This document shows, in pieces, positions 44,663 to 53,222 of a stretch of DNA of 64,000 nucleotides. Under the pieces are notes generated by a model. It made no database searches. It saw nothing but the letters and a program-made list of their open reading frames with translations, and was not told the DNA's origin. The position numbers were made by a program, and so were the translations under genes. Source of the DNA: JAEUIX01 sp964611125 (GTDB lineage Bacteria; Planctomycetota; Phycisphaerae; Phycisphaerales; UBA1924); contig CAZSZO010000019.1 in NCBI GenBank assembly GCA_964611125.1, positions 1 to 64,000 on the forward strand, read 5' to 3'. Position 1 is the stretch's first letter; every line of letters begins with the position of its first letter.

Positions 44663-45255
44663 CGGTGGCCGCTCCAACTTGACGGATGTCTTCAGACCCG
44701 TTAGGGCCGTGTGCGCGGCCAGTGGGTCGCCGAGCTCACGCCCACTACCGGTAGCCTCGGCGCACGCCCGCACTGTCTGCAAATTCATCCAACTCGTTCG
44801 CATGGGTCCGGTCCGGGGGATCGGGGTGTCGTCGTGTGGGCTGGTGGTGTGTTGTAGGGCCGGTGGCCTCTTCTTCTTCTTCTTCTAAGAGGAGATGACT
44901 CCAACTACAGAAGAACAGAGTCCTGTCGGGATGTGGAGGACCTGGGCGCAAACGCCCCGGCAGCCCGGCAAATCATGGTCGCTGAGGCCGCCCGGCCATA
45001 TGTGAACGAAGTGTGAAGGGGCTGTTGCGGGCGCGCCGTGGCGCTCGGCGGCCCCGCGCGATCGCCCCCGCCAGCGGGATCTGGACGGGCCGCCGCCCGC
45101 GCGCCGCCGTCAGCCGCCGACACCTTTCGCGCGGGGTTGTGCACCCCGGGGCTGTCGGTATCGGCGGTGCGGCATTCGCGCGGCACGCAGCCGCGCGCCA
45201 AGACGCGCCCACGCCGCGGCCAAGCCTCCCTCGGAGACCCCTACCATCTTCCAGA
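44663..45255. other. Gene-free gap upstream of dnaA
   Basis: About 590 bases between the dnaA promoter and the metal ATPase with no supported gene. It holds a (TTC)5 repeat at 44871-44885 followed by AAGAGGAG. No exact DnaA box, tRNA or rRNA was seen. It is GC-rich with many short inverted repeats, none clearly a terminator. Confidence 0.5.
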
Positions 45256-47475
45256 ATGTCAACGCCTCCGACTGCGACGGGCCTCGCCAGACTCTTCACC
45301 CCCGAAGGCGAGCTGGCCGGGGCGCTGGTCGCCGGCGGCTTGGTCGTCGCGGGGTGGGGGCTCGGGTTCACGGGTCCAGACGGCGCGGCCGCCACCGTCG
45401 GAACGGTCCTCATCTGGACGAGCCTGCTGATCGGCATGGTCTTCGGCGGGCGCGCGGCGGTCGACGCCCTTCGCGCCCGCAAAGTCGACATCGATGTGCT
45501 CATGGTCGTCGGTGCGGGGCTCGCCGCCGCCGTGGGCGCCCCGGCCGAAGGCGCCCTGCTGCTCTTCCTGTTCACGCTCTCGGGAGCGCTTGAAGACCTG
45601 GCGATGCGGCGGACCACGCGGGCCGTCGAGGCCCTGCACAAGCTCATGCCCACCAGCGCCCTGCGGCTGCGGCGCGATGCCGGGGGCCGACCCGCCGGGC
45701 CAGCCGGACCCGCCGGCGCGAGCGCGGGCGACGACGCGTGGGAGAGCGTCGCTCCTGAGGCCCTGGTCGCGGGCGACCGCGTGCGGATTCTGCCTGGCGA
45801 GCTCGTCCCCACCGACGCCCAGGTCGTGCTGGGGCGCAGTTCGATCAACCAGGCGAGCATCACCGGCGAGAGCATGCCCCGCGATGTGCAGCCGGGCGAC
45901 GACCTCTATGCCGGGACGGTGAACGTCGGGAACCCGATCGAGACGGTGGTGAGCAAGCCCGCCGCCCAGTCATCGCTGCAGAAGATCCTGAACCTCGTGG
46001 TGGCGGCCCAGGCCCAGCGCGAGCCGGTGCAGCGGCTGATCGACCGGCTCTCGCAGCCCTACGCCATCGGCGTGTTCGCGGTGAGCACGCTGGTCATGCT
46101 GGTGTGGCGGTTCGGCCTGGGGGCGCCCTGGCTCGGCACGCCCGAGGGCGCCTTCCGCGACGGCGCGATCTACACCGCCATCACGCTGCTCATCGTCGCC
46201 TCGCCCTGCGCCCTCATCATCAGCACCCCCACGGCGACGCTGGCCGCGATCAGCCGGGCGGCCCGGGGCGGGGTGCTCTTCAAGGGCGGGCAGGCGATCG
46301 AGCGGCTGGCCCGGATGCGGGCCATCGCCTTCGACAAGACCGGCACGCTCACCATCGGCCGCCCGCGGGTGCTTGAGGTCCACGCCGTGGGGTGGTCTGA
46401 CGAGCGGCGGCTGCTGAGCGTCGCCGCGGCCCTCGAGGAGCAAAGCACTCACCCCATCGCGACGGCGATCGTTGAGCTGGCCAAGTCGCGGGCCATCGCC
46501 CCCGCCCAGGCCCAGGATGTCGGCAACACCACCGGGCGCGGGGTGGAAGGTGTGATCGACGGCAAGCGGGCCCGCCTGGGCTCGATGGGCTTCACTGATG
46601 AGATGATCCCCATCTGCCTCAAGGCCCGGGTCCACGAGGTCCTCGCGCAGGTGCAGCACCGCGGGCATATCGGCGTGGTGTGCGTGCACGGCGATGAGGC
46701 AGGGGTGTTCATCCTGGCGGACGCGGTCCGTCCGGGCGCCGAGTGCCTGGTGGAGCGGCTCCACGCACTGGGCGTCCGCCCGGTGGTGATGCTGACGGGC
46801 GACAACCAGGTGACGGCCGAGCGGGTCGCCGCGGGGCTCGGGCTCGATGAGGTCCACGCGCAGCTCCTCCCGGGCGACAAGGTCGCTCATGTGGAGGGGA
46901 TGAAGCAGGCGATGCGGGCCAAGAAGGGCGGGGCGGGCGGAGTCGGGGGTGTCGGGGGAGTCGGGGGAGTCGGGGGAGTCGGGGGAGTCGGGGGAGTCGG
47001 GGGTGTTGGGGTGATCGGCGACGGGGTGAATGACGCCCCGGCGCTGGCCTGCGCGGATGTGAGCATCGCCGTGGGCTCGATCGGGTCCGACGCCGCGCTC
47101 GAGTCGGCTGACATCGTGCTGCTATCGGATGATCTCTCGGCCGTCCCGTGGGCGGCGGGCCTGGCCCGGCGGGCCCGCCGGACGATCACCATCAACCTGG
47201 CGTTCTCGCTGGGGGCGATTGTGGTGATGGCCGTGGTGGTGCTGGCGGGCGGGTTGGCGGGGTATCACCTTCCGCTGTGGATGGGCGTGCTGGGGCACGA
47301 GGGCGGAACGCTGCTGGTCGTGGCTCACTCGCTGCTGATGCTGGCCTACCCCGGCGTGCCGCTGTGCAGCTTCGACAAGAAGGCCCACGAGCGGGCCGAG
47401 AAGCACACCCAGGTGACCATCGACCGCTCAGCGACGCGGGAGGCTGGCGAGCGTGCTCAAGAGGTGGGGGCCTGA
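45256..47475 (+). CDS. P1B-4 type heavy-metal transport ATPase
   Basis: A 739-residue metal-export P-type ATPase. The transport motif is SPC (residues about 316-318), the phosphorylation site DKTGT is near 360, and THPIATAI carries the HP dipeptide. TGDN is near 514, GDGVND near 588, and HEGGT near 681 in a late membrane helix. SPC plus HEGGT marks the P1B-4 group (CoaT/CtpD-like; Co, Fe or Zn efflux). There is no N-terminal metal-binding domain. Just before GDGVND, residues about 562-585 are eight Gly-Val-Gly units from a DNA repeat. TACCAT lies eight bases before the ATG at 45256. The next gene begins 52 bases after the stop. Confidence 0.92.
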   Translation: MSTPPTATGLARLFTPEGELAGALVAGGLVVAGWGLGFTGPDGAAATVGTVLIWTSLLIGMVFGGRAAVDALRARKVDIDVLMVVGAGLAAAVGAPAEGALLLFLFTLSGALEDLAMRRTTRAVEALHKLMPTSALRLRRDAGGRPAGPAGPAGASAGDDAWESVAPEALVAGDRVRILPGELVPTDAQVVLGRSSINQASITGESMPRDVQPGDDLYAGTVNVGNPIETVVSKPAAQSSLQKILNLVVAAQAQREPVQRLIDRLSQPYAIGVFAVSTLVMLVWRFGLGAPWLGTPEGAFRDGAIYTAITLLIVASPCALIISTPTATLAAISRAARGGVLFKGGQAIERLARMRAIAFDKTGTLTIGRPRVLEVHAVGWSDERRLLSVAAALEEQSTHPIATAIVELAKSRAIAPAQAQDVGNTTGRGVEGVIDGKRARLGSMGFTDEMIPICLKARVHEVLAQVQHRGHIGVVCVHGDEAGVFILADAVRPGAECLVERLHALGVRPVVMLTGDNQVTAERVAAGLGLDEVHAQLLPGDKVAHVEGMKQAMRAKKGGAGGVGGVGGVGGVGGVGGVGGVGGVGVIGDGVNDAPALACADVSIAVGSIGSDAALESADIVLLSDDLSAVPWAAGLARRARRTITINLAFSLGAIVVMAVVVLAGGLAGYHLPLWMGVLGHEGGTLLVVAHSLLMLAYPGVPLCSFDKKAHERAEKHTQVTIDRSATREAGERAQEVGA
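46939..47010 (+). repeat. Eight tandem 9-base repeats within the metal ATPase gene
   Basis: GGAGTCGGG and close variants repeat eight times in frame, encoding Gly-Val-Gly each time. The tract is G-rich on the coding strand and could form a G-quadruplex. Unit loss or gain would keep the reading frame. Confidence 0.95.
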
Positions 47476-47527
47476 ACGGTTTTGCGGCCGCCCCACCATG
47501 ACCGCCGGCAATACACTCGCTTCGCCC

Positions 47528-48967
47528 ATGCCTCAAGCTGATCACACCCCCGCCAACCCCGCCAGCGCGGACTCCTCCCTTGCAGACCCGCGGGACGGCC
47601 GCTGGCCGCTTCGCCCGCTGCTCTCGCTCATGCTCCTGCTGGGCGTGCTGACCTCAGTCGCGGCGGTGACGTTCATCCATCGCGGTGAGTCGACCGTCGG
47701 CGCACTGCTTGCCTCGGCCGTCGGGCTCTCGGCTCACGAGCCCAAGGCGCCCGAGCCGGTGCGGATCCTCACCTGGCAGGATGACGGCGGCTGGGAGCGG
47801 GTCGATCGCTCCGCCTCGCCGGAGTACATCAAGGGCGTCGAAGAGCTGATCGAGACCAAGAACCTGCCCGCCGCGGAGTTCACGGTGCAGGCGGAGCCCT
47901 TCGAGCGCCGCGGCCTGTGGGCGCCCACCAGCGTCAAGCTCCGTCTGAAGGTGGAGCGAACGGCCTACGCCGGGCGGGCGGATCTGTCGGGCGAAGCCGC
48001 CAACGGCGCGCTCGACGCCGTGGCCGACCAGCTCCAGGAGCGCCGCCAGTGGGCCCAGGTGGCCGGGGCGGTGCGTGATTTCGACGGGTCGAGGCCGATG
48101 TTCGAGGGCGTCGCCGAGCGCCTGCTCAAGAACGGGGTGGCCCACAACATCCTCGCCGCGGGGATGCTGCTGGGCCTGGGCCTGTCGCTGACGCGCCGGC
48201 CCAACGGGCTGCACGAGACGTATGACTCGGGCATCAGGCTGTTCAAGAGCCTTGGCCTCGCGGCCGTGCTGGGCGTGGTCTGGACGGCGTGCCCGGCGAT
48301 CCTCGGCTTCGGGCTGCTCTATTTTCTGGGCGATATCGCCGCGTTCCTGCGGAGCAACCCCACGCTGGGGTGGTTCGGCTATGTGGCGGTCTTTGTGGTC
48401 TCGGCGGGCGTGGGCTTTCTGCCGACCTACGGCCAATCGTTCCTGGGTGGGTGGGTCTTCGGGTTCGCCCTGGGCTTTCCGGGGGCGATGCTGGGCTTCA
48501 TCGGCGGGTCGATGATCGGCTACGTCATCGCCCGAGGCGTGAGCAGGGAGCGCGTCCTCGCGACCATCGACGCCAACCCCAAGGCCAGGAAGGTGCGCGA
48601 TGCCCTGGTCGGGCGCGGCTTCTGGAAGACCCTGGGCATTGTCACGCTCATCCGCGTGCCGCCCAATTCGCCCTTCGCCCTCACGAACCTCGTGCTCGCC
48701 TCGTCGGGCGTCGGGATGCTGCCCTATGTCATCGGCACCGCGATCGGCATGGCCCCGCGCACCGCGATCGCGGTCTGGATCGCGGCCCGGGCCTCGGCGA
48801 CAGGCGCCCGCGACATTCAGCAGTTGCTCGATAGCCAGCCGTGGTGGGTTTTTCCCGCCACAATCGGCCTGCTGGCGGTGGTCCTGGGCATCTTGGGGTG
48901 GATCGCCAACCGGGCGCTGCACGAGGTGACCAAGGAACGGCCCGAGCTTGATCCGGCCGCAGATTGA
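47528..48967 (+). CDS. VTT (TVP38/TMEM64) family membrane protein
   Basis: A 479-residue integral membrane protein. One helix at about residues 28-48 is followed by an outside domain of about 140 residues without known homology. Helices then enclose the VTT core: VAVFVVSAGVGFLPTYGQSFLGGWVFGFALGFPGAMLGFIGGSMIGYVIAR, then FWKTLGIVTLIRVPPNSPFALTNLVLASSGVGMLPYVIGTAIGMAPRTAIAVWIAA. VTT proteins are related to lipid scramblases and DedA transporters. It follows the metal ATPase closely and may share its transcript. TACACT lies ten bases before the ATG at 47528; an ATG at 47498 is also possible. Confidence 0.82.
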   Translation: MPQADHTPANPASADSSLADPRDGRWPLRPLLSLMLLLGVLTSVAAVTFIHRGESTVGALLASAVGLSAHEPKAPEPVRILTWQDDGGWERVDRSASPEYIKGVEELIETKNLPAAEFTVQAEPFERRGLWAPTSVKLRLKVERTAYAGRADLSGEAANGALDAVADQLQERRQWAQVAGAVRDFDGSRPMFEGVAERLLKNGVAHNILAAGMLLGLGLSLTRRPNGLHETYDSGIRLFKSLGLAAVLGVVWTACPAILGFGLLYFLGDIAAFLRSNPTLGWFGYVAVFVVSAGVGFLPTYGQSFLGGWVFGFALGFPGAMLGFIGGSMIGYVIARGVSRERVLATIDANPKARKVRDALVGRGFWKTLGIVTLIRVPPNSPFALTNLVLASSGVGMLPYVIGTAIGMAPRTAIAVWIAARASATGARDIQQLLDSQPWWVFPATIGLLAVVLGILGWIANRALHEVTKERPELDPAAD

Positions 48968-48993
48968 CAGCAGATTGACAGCAGATTGACAGC
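48961..48993. repeat. Three perfect 11-base tandem repeats over a stop codon
   Basis: AGATTGACAGC occurs three times without mismatch. The stop codon of the VTT gene (48965-48967) lies in the first copy, so the repeat duplicates the stop context rather than coding sequence. Confidence 0.95.
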
Positions 48994-49175
48994 GGGCGGG
49001 CTTGGCCAGGGCTTGGCAGCGGGTCTGGCGGCGGGTCTGGCAGGTTGCGGCGCCGGGGGTGGTCCCCGGCTACGATCGCTCGCTCTCTGGTTGAATCTGG
49101 TCGGTCGGTCGTCGTTGTCGCTCTCTTCGTGACACCCCAAGCCGGGCCACCGCCCTGCTCCGGAGTTTCGCCCAC

Positions 49176-50288
49176 ATGCTTCCTAAGCCGCCGCCGCGCG
49201 AATCGTCCATGGGCTTTCTGTACGTGCCCCCCTATCGCATCGTGGGGACCTCGATCGCGGGGGAAGCCACGGCGGTGCACGTTCCGGAGTTTGATCTGGG
49301 CTTCGACCTGGGCGTCTGCCCGCGGACGATGCTGTCGAGCAAGTTCGTGGCCATCAGCCACGGGCACATGGACCACATCGGCGGTCTGGCGTATTACTGC
49401 TCGCAGCGGCATTTCCAGGGCATGGGGACGGGAAACATCGTCTGCGACAAGCGGATCGCCCCGGCCATCACGCGCATGATGGAAGGCTACATCGACCTCG
49501 AGCGGCAGCAGACGCCCTTCAACCTCGTGCAGATCGAGCCCGAGGGGATGGTCGAGATCAAGAACAACATCTTCCTGCGGGCCTTCCCCGTCGAGCACAC
49601 CGTGCCGACCTTCGGCTACGTCGTGGTCGAAAAGCGCTCCAAGCTGCGGCCCGACCTCGTCGGCCTGCCGCAGGAGAAGCTCATGGAGCTCAAGGACCGC
49701 GGCGAGCAGATCACCCGCACCCTCGAGATCCCCCTCATCGCCTACCTCATGGACACGGGGCCCGGCCCGCACCTGGTGCGCGAGGACGTGCGCAAGGCCC
49801 AGATCATCGTGACCGAGTGCACCTTCTTTGAGCCCGACCACAAGGAGCGGGCCAAGGTCGGCATGCACCTGCACCTCGACGACGTGGCCGAGTGGATCCG
49901 TGTCTGCGAATGCCAGACGATGGTGCTGGCACACCTCTCGCGCCGGACCAACCTGCTCTTCGCCCGTCAGGAGCTGGCCAAGAAGATCTCGCGCGACAAG
50001 CTGCCCAAGATCGAGCTGCTGATGGATCACCGCTTCAACAAGGAGCGCTACGAGCGGCAGCAGCGCGACGCCGGGGAGCACCCTGACCAGATCGGCCGGC
50101 CGGTACGCCCGGGCGGCTTCGGTGGGGGTGGTGGGCCGGGCGGTGGTGGTGGCCCGCGCCCGATGCGGCGCGGGGCCCCGGGTGGCGCTGGCGGCGGCTA
50201 TGGCGGCGGTGGTGGTGGAAGTGGTGGAAGCGGGGGTGGGAGCGGTGGCGCCTCCAGCGGTCCGCGACCGGCCCGGCCGCGGACCTAG
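49176..50288 (+). CDS. Metallo-beta-lactamase-fold hydrolase, RNase Z-like, with glycine-rich tail
   Basis: A 370-residue protein. The metal motif ISHGHMDHIGG (about residues 58-68), the downstream His in FPVEHTVPTFGYVV, IVTECTFFE with an acidic ligand, and LAHLSRR are those of the RNase Z/arylsulfatase-like branch of the fold. A tRNA 3'-processing role is possible but not proven. The last 65 residues (from about 306) are almost only Gly, Ser, Pro and Arg and look disordered, possibly RNA-binding as in RGG proteins. GGAG lies ten bases before the ATG; a second ATG at 49209 (GFLYVPPY) could also serve. Confidence 0.8.
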   Translation: MLPKPPPRESSMGFLYVPPYRIVGTSIAGEATAVHVPEFDLGFDLGVCPRTMLSSKFVAISHGHMDHIGGLAYYCSQRHFQGMGTGNIVCDKRIAPAITRMMEGYIDLERQQTPFNLVQIEPEGMVEIKNNIFLRAFPVEHTVPTFGYVVVEKRSKLRPDLVGLPQEKLMELKDRGEQITRTLEIPLIAYLMDTGPGPHLVREDVRKAQIIVTECTFFEPDHKERAKVGMHLHLDDVAEWIRVCECQTMVLAHLSRRTNLLFARQELAKKISRDKLPKIELLMDHRFNKERYERQQRDAGEHPDQIGRPVRPGGFGGGGGPGGGGGPRPMRRGAPGGAGGGYGGGGGGSGGSGGGSGGASSGPRPARPRT

Positions 50289-50483
50289 AAACGGCTCACC
50301 TGATGCCTGATACCCGGCAACCGTGTCTCACCCTTGCCACCGATCGACGGCGGGGCGGGCGGTGCCGTTGAGGTCGACTGCGCGGGAAGCACCGACCGTC
50401 CGGGCACGGTCGGTGGCGCAGCAAACCCGAGTGGCGGGCGTCCGTTCAAAAACCGTACAAATATCCCATTGAACGACTTGCTT

Positions 50484-50505
50484 TCTTTCAGAAACTATTG
50501 AAAGA
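50484..50505. promoter_or_regulatory. Candidate operator of the GbsR/MarR gene
   Basis: A perfect inverted repeat TCTTTCA-N8-TGAAAGA lies 40 bases before the regulator start, over a possible -10 region (TTGAAC at 50469-50474 could be the -35). Regulators of this family often bind such palindromes in their own promoter. Confidence 0.5.
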
Positions 50506-50545
50506 TATGGACACTGGCAGTCGAGCCAGCGTCTGGAGTCCTTCA

Positions 50546-51280
50546 ATGGCTGTCGGCAAAGACAAATCGGCGGCGTCGGCCGGGTCGACGGGAGCAGGCG
50601 CGGCAGGCGGTCGGACAGGCCGGCTCGAGCATCGCCGCGTTCGCCCGCCCACGTCCCACCCTGCTCACACCGAGGTTCAGCCAGGTGGCGGCGCCGGCGC
50701 CGATGGCCCTGAGGCGGACGGCTTGGCCGACGAAGCCCTGCGCCCGGCCCAGGACCGGTTCATCTCGGCATGGGGACAGATGGGCGCGACCTGGGGAATC
50801 AGCCGCACGATGGCCGAGGCCCACGCGCTGCTCTACATCACCGGCCGGCCCCTGTGCACGGACGAAGTCATGGAGCGCCTGGCCATCAGCCGCGGGAACG
50901 CGAGCATGTCGCTGCGGGCGCTGCTGGACTGGGGGATCGTGTCGCGGGTGCACAAGCGGGGCGATCGCAAGGAGTATTTCCAGGCCGAGCCCGACGCGTG
51001 GCTGATCCTGCAGTCGGTGGTGCGGGAGCGCATGAAGCGTGAGGTGCACCCGGTGCTGGCGGCCCTGGCGGAGATCCGCGACCTGACGGGCCAGGTTGAG
51101 GGTGAAGGGGCCGCTGCGGCGCAGCCGGGCAGCGCCGGCGAACACAACCAGCGGCTTGACGGCATGATTCAGTTGCTGCAGACGTTCGCGGATCTCGGTC
51201 AACGGTTTGTCGAAGCCTCGCCGGAGCACCTGCGGCAGACCGCCCAGGCGCTCACGGCGAGCGCAGGAGAGGCGCCATGA
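50546..51280 (+). CDS. GbsR/MarR family transcriptional regulator
   Basis: A 244-residue winged-helix regulator. After a disordered Ala/Gly/His-rich start (about 1-65) comes the core DRFISAWGQMGATWGISRTMAEAHALLYITGRPLCTDEVMERLAISRGNASMSLRALLDWGIVSRVHKRGDRKEYFQAE, matching GbsR-type MarR proteins (about residues 70-155). A helical dimerisation part follows. GGAG seven bases before the ATG at 50546 fixes the start. The downstream gene overlaps its stop by four bases (ATGA), and a palindrome lies in its own leader. Autoregulation is likely; the ligand is unknown. Confidence 0.85.
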   Translation: MAVGKDKSAASAGSTGAGAAGGRTGRLEHRRVRPPTSHPAHTEVQPGGGAGADGPEADGLADEALRPAQDRFISAWGQMGATWGISRTMAEAHALLYITGRPLCTDEVMERLAISRGNASMSLRALLDWGIVSRVHKRGDRKEYFQAEPDAWLILQSVVRERMKREVHPVLAALAEIRDLTGQVEGEGAAAAQPGSAGEHNQRLDGMIQLLQTFADLGQRFVEASPEHLRQTAQALTASAGEAP

Positions 51281-51876
51281 TCGCTCACGCAGCGCAGGTG
51301 CATGGGGTTGGCGGAAGCGGAACAGGAGTTGGCGTGCTGCCGGCGGTTGAGCCGCTGGAGGTCCGGTGGACCGCGACCCGGGCCGGACGGGTGGAGACTC
51401 TGACAATCCGCGTGCGTCCCGCGGCGGCCGGGGCGGTGGTCAGCACACGCTGGAGCACCCTCGACGGCGGGCCCGCCGAGGGCGAGTCGTGCGCATCGGG
51501 CGAAGGCTGGACCAGCGCCGCGGTGCAGCTTGACGACCAGGGCCTGTGGCACATCGACGCGCCGGGCGTGCTTCGCATGAGCTTTCGGGTGCACGAGACG
51601 CCTGAAGGCCACGACGCGGACAAGCGGCCATCCCGGGGGTCGGGGGGGGCGGGGGGGGCGGACGAAGCCCCGACGCGCGGCCCGCTGGGCCGGCTGGAAC
51701 TGCTCTTCGCCGCTACGCCCGAGTTCGGGCGCGCGGGCGTCTTCGGCGGGTCGATCGAGCGGCCGGAAGCCGACTGGGCGGTCCCGCAGGACGACCACGG
51801 CGAGCCCTCGGGCCACGTGCGTCAAGACTCGCCCCACAAAGGTGGGCCTGAGCAGGGGATCGCTCCGGCCCGGTAA
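51277..51876 (+). CDS. Unknown protein translationally coupled to the GbsR/MarR regulator
   Basis: A 199-residue soluble protein with no recognised domain. The first 100 residues look like beta strands (VEPLEVRWTATRAGRVETLTIRVRPA ... LWHIDAPGVLRMSFRVHETP). A low-complexity Gly/Asp tract (around 125, from a G-rich DNA run) follows, then a segment RLELLFAATPEFGRAGVF. The ATG overlaps the regulator's stop codon (ATGA), so both are made together. The PilZ-J gene follows 47 bases later. Coding is supported by the overlap and codon bias, not by homology. Confidence 0.55.
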   Translation: MIAHAAQVHGVGGSGTGVGVLPAVEPLEVRWTATRAGRVETLTIRVRPAAAGAVVSTRWSTLDGGPAEGESCASGEGWTSAAVQLDDQGLWHIDAPGVLRMSFRVHETPEGHDADKRPSRGSGGAGGADEAPTRGPLGRLELLFAATPEFGRAGVFGGSIERPEADWAVPQDDHGEPSGHVRQDSPHKGGPEQGIAPAR

Positions 51877-51923
51877 CCTCGCGCCAGTGGAACATCGAGC
51901 GTCAACGGACCGATGACCTCCCG

Positions 51924-52625
51924 ATGGACCTCGCTGATCTCCTCAAGATGTTCGGGCGCGGCGCCGGCCAGGCGGTCGGCGGCAAGCCCAAACCCAAGAT
52001 CAGGCGGGCCGCGGAGCGCAGCCCGGTGGAGGGTCTTCAGTGCACGCTGGGCAGCGTGCAGGACGTGTCATCGTCGGGACTGAAGGTCTGGTCGCTCCGC
52101 GAGCCGCCGGTCAAGCCTGGCGCGCTGTTGCCGCTGGTGCTGGCCGGCGGCGACCAGCGGCTGACCGTGCCAGCGCGGGTGGTGTGGGTGCGCCGCAGCA
52201 AGGGGGCCCCGGGGTGGCACATGGGCTTCCAGTTCGAGAAGCCCGCCCAGGAGCTGCGCGAGGCTCTCGAGAACTACGCCCGGGCGGGGTACTTCACGAC
52301 TGATCCCGAGGTGCGGCGCAAGCTGCACACCGCCCAGAGCGACTTTGAGCCCCGCGAGCAGCAGCCGCCGCCGCCCCCGGTGGCGGTTGTCGAGATCGTC
52401 AACCTCTACGCCCTGCTGGGCGTCGAGCGCTCGGCGCCGGCCGAGGAGATTCACTCGGCGTATCGCCGCCTCGCCCGACAACTGCACCCCGACAGCAACC
52501 CCTCCGCCGCGGCGACTGAGGAGTTCAGCCGGATGTCCAAGGCGTACGCCGTGCTGCGCGACCCCGAAAAGCGGTCCCGCTACGACCAGATGCTGGGCGG
52601 CCCCCGCGCAAACCGCGCGGCGTGA
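51924..52625 (+). CDS. PilZ domain fused to a J domain
   Basis: A 233-residue cytoplasmic protein. Residues about 24-120 form a PilZ domain with both cyclic-di-GMP motifs: R-AAE-R (RxxxR) and DVSSSG (DxSxxG), then WHMGFQF near the end. A Pro-rich linker (REQQPPPPPVAVVE) leads to a J domain at about 155-225 (NLYALLGVERSAPAEEIHSAYRRLARQLHPDSNP...AYAVLRDPEKRSRYDQML) with an intact HPD, so it should stimulate an Hsp70/DnaK ATPase. The domain pair suggests a chaperone function controlled by cyclic-di-GMP. No DnaK or GGDEF gene is in the window. The ATG lies 47 bases after the previous gene. Confidence 0.85.
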   Translation: MDLADLLKMFGRGAGQAVGGKPKPKIRRAAERSPVEGLQCTLGSVQDVSSSGLKVWSLREPPVKPGALLPLVLAGGDQRLTVPARVVWVRRSKGAPGWHMGFQFEKPAQELREALENYARAGYFTTDPEVRRKLHTAQSDFEPREQQPPPPPVAVVEIVNLYALLGVERSAPAEEIHSAYRRLARQLHPDSNPSAAATEEFSRMSKAYAVLRDPEKRSRYDQMLGGPRANRAA

Positions 52626-52636
52626 ACAACGCTCCC

Positions 52637-53032
52637 TCAGCCCGTCTCGGAGAAGCGCTCGGCGTCGGCTGAGATGGTCCGCAGGTCCATGCACATCGAG
52701 CTGAGTTCACGCAGGCTGCGGGTGAAGGTCTCAGAGCGGTCGAGGAACTCCAGGCCCATCTCGGTCTTGAACCAGCCGACTTTGCGCTTCCAGCAGACCT
52801 TGGCGGGGCAGGAGATCTCACGCGACGGAACCTTGAGGGTCAGCAGCACCGCCGTGCCGGGCTCGAGGCCGATATCGCGCGGGCTCTGGATCCGCACGCC
52901 GGTTTCGGAGAGGTCGACGGCGGCGCCGATGTTGGTCTGGAGCATATCGGCGCGGATCCGGCCCTTGCGGCGCTTGTTGGGCGCGGCCGGCTTCGCCATC
53001 GGAAGAGGATCCATGTTCTTGTAGAAGCGCAT
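52637..53032 (-). CDS. Stand-alone PilZ domain protein
   Basis: A 131-residue protein that is a single PilZ domain. The RxxxR motif (RRKGR) at about residues 22-26 and DLSETG (DxSxxG) at about 40-45 are both intact, followed by GTAVLLTLKVPSREISCPAKVCWKRKVGWFKTEMGLEFLD. It should bind cyclic-di-GMP. It ends 12 bases from the convergent PilZ-J gene, so the two PilZ genes meet tail to tail. The ATG at 53032 was chosen; one at 53014 is possible. The partner or output of the domain is unknown. Confidence 0.82.
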   Translation of the reverse strand: MRFYKNMDPLPMAKPAAPNKRRKGRIRADMLQTNIGAAVDLSETGVRIQSPRDIGLEPGTAVLLTLKVPSREISCPAKVCWKRKVGWFKTEMGLEFLDRSETFTRSLRELSSMCMDLRTISADAERFSETG

Positions 53033-53222
53033 GGGGCGTGCATCGACGCCCGGAGGGAATCGGTCAAGCCGCGGGTCGCTCGTGCAGCGCCGCCGGCGCC
53101 GCGCGTGCGGATCGGCGAACGCCGCGGCGACCCCGGCGCGGGTTATGGGGCGGCCATCACACGCGCCGCCCCGGGTCGAAGGCCGCCTGAGTGTTGTCAC
53201 CAACCGGCGCGGGCGGCATCCC

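Noticed and set aside
44890..45002. Small reading frame after AAGAGGAG in the dnaA-upstream gap
   Set aside because: The ATG directly abuts the purine run, the 35-residue product has no recognisable feature and the composition is not gene-like.
48961..48993. Short CRISPR-like repeat
   Set aside because: Units are 11 bases and contiguous, with no spacers and no cas genes.
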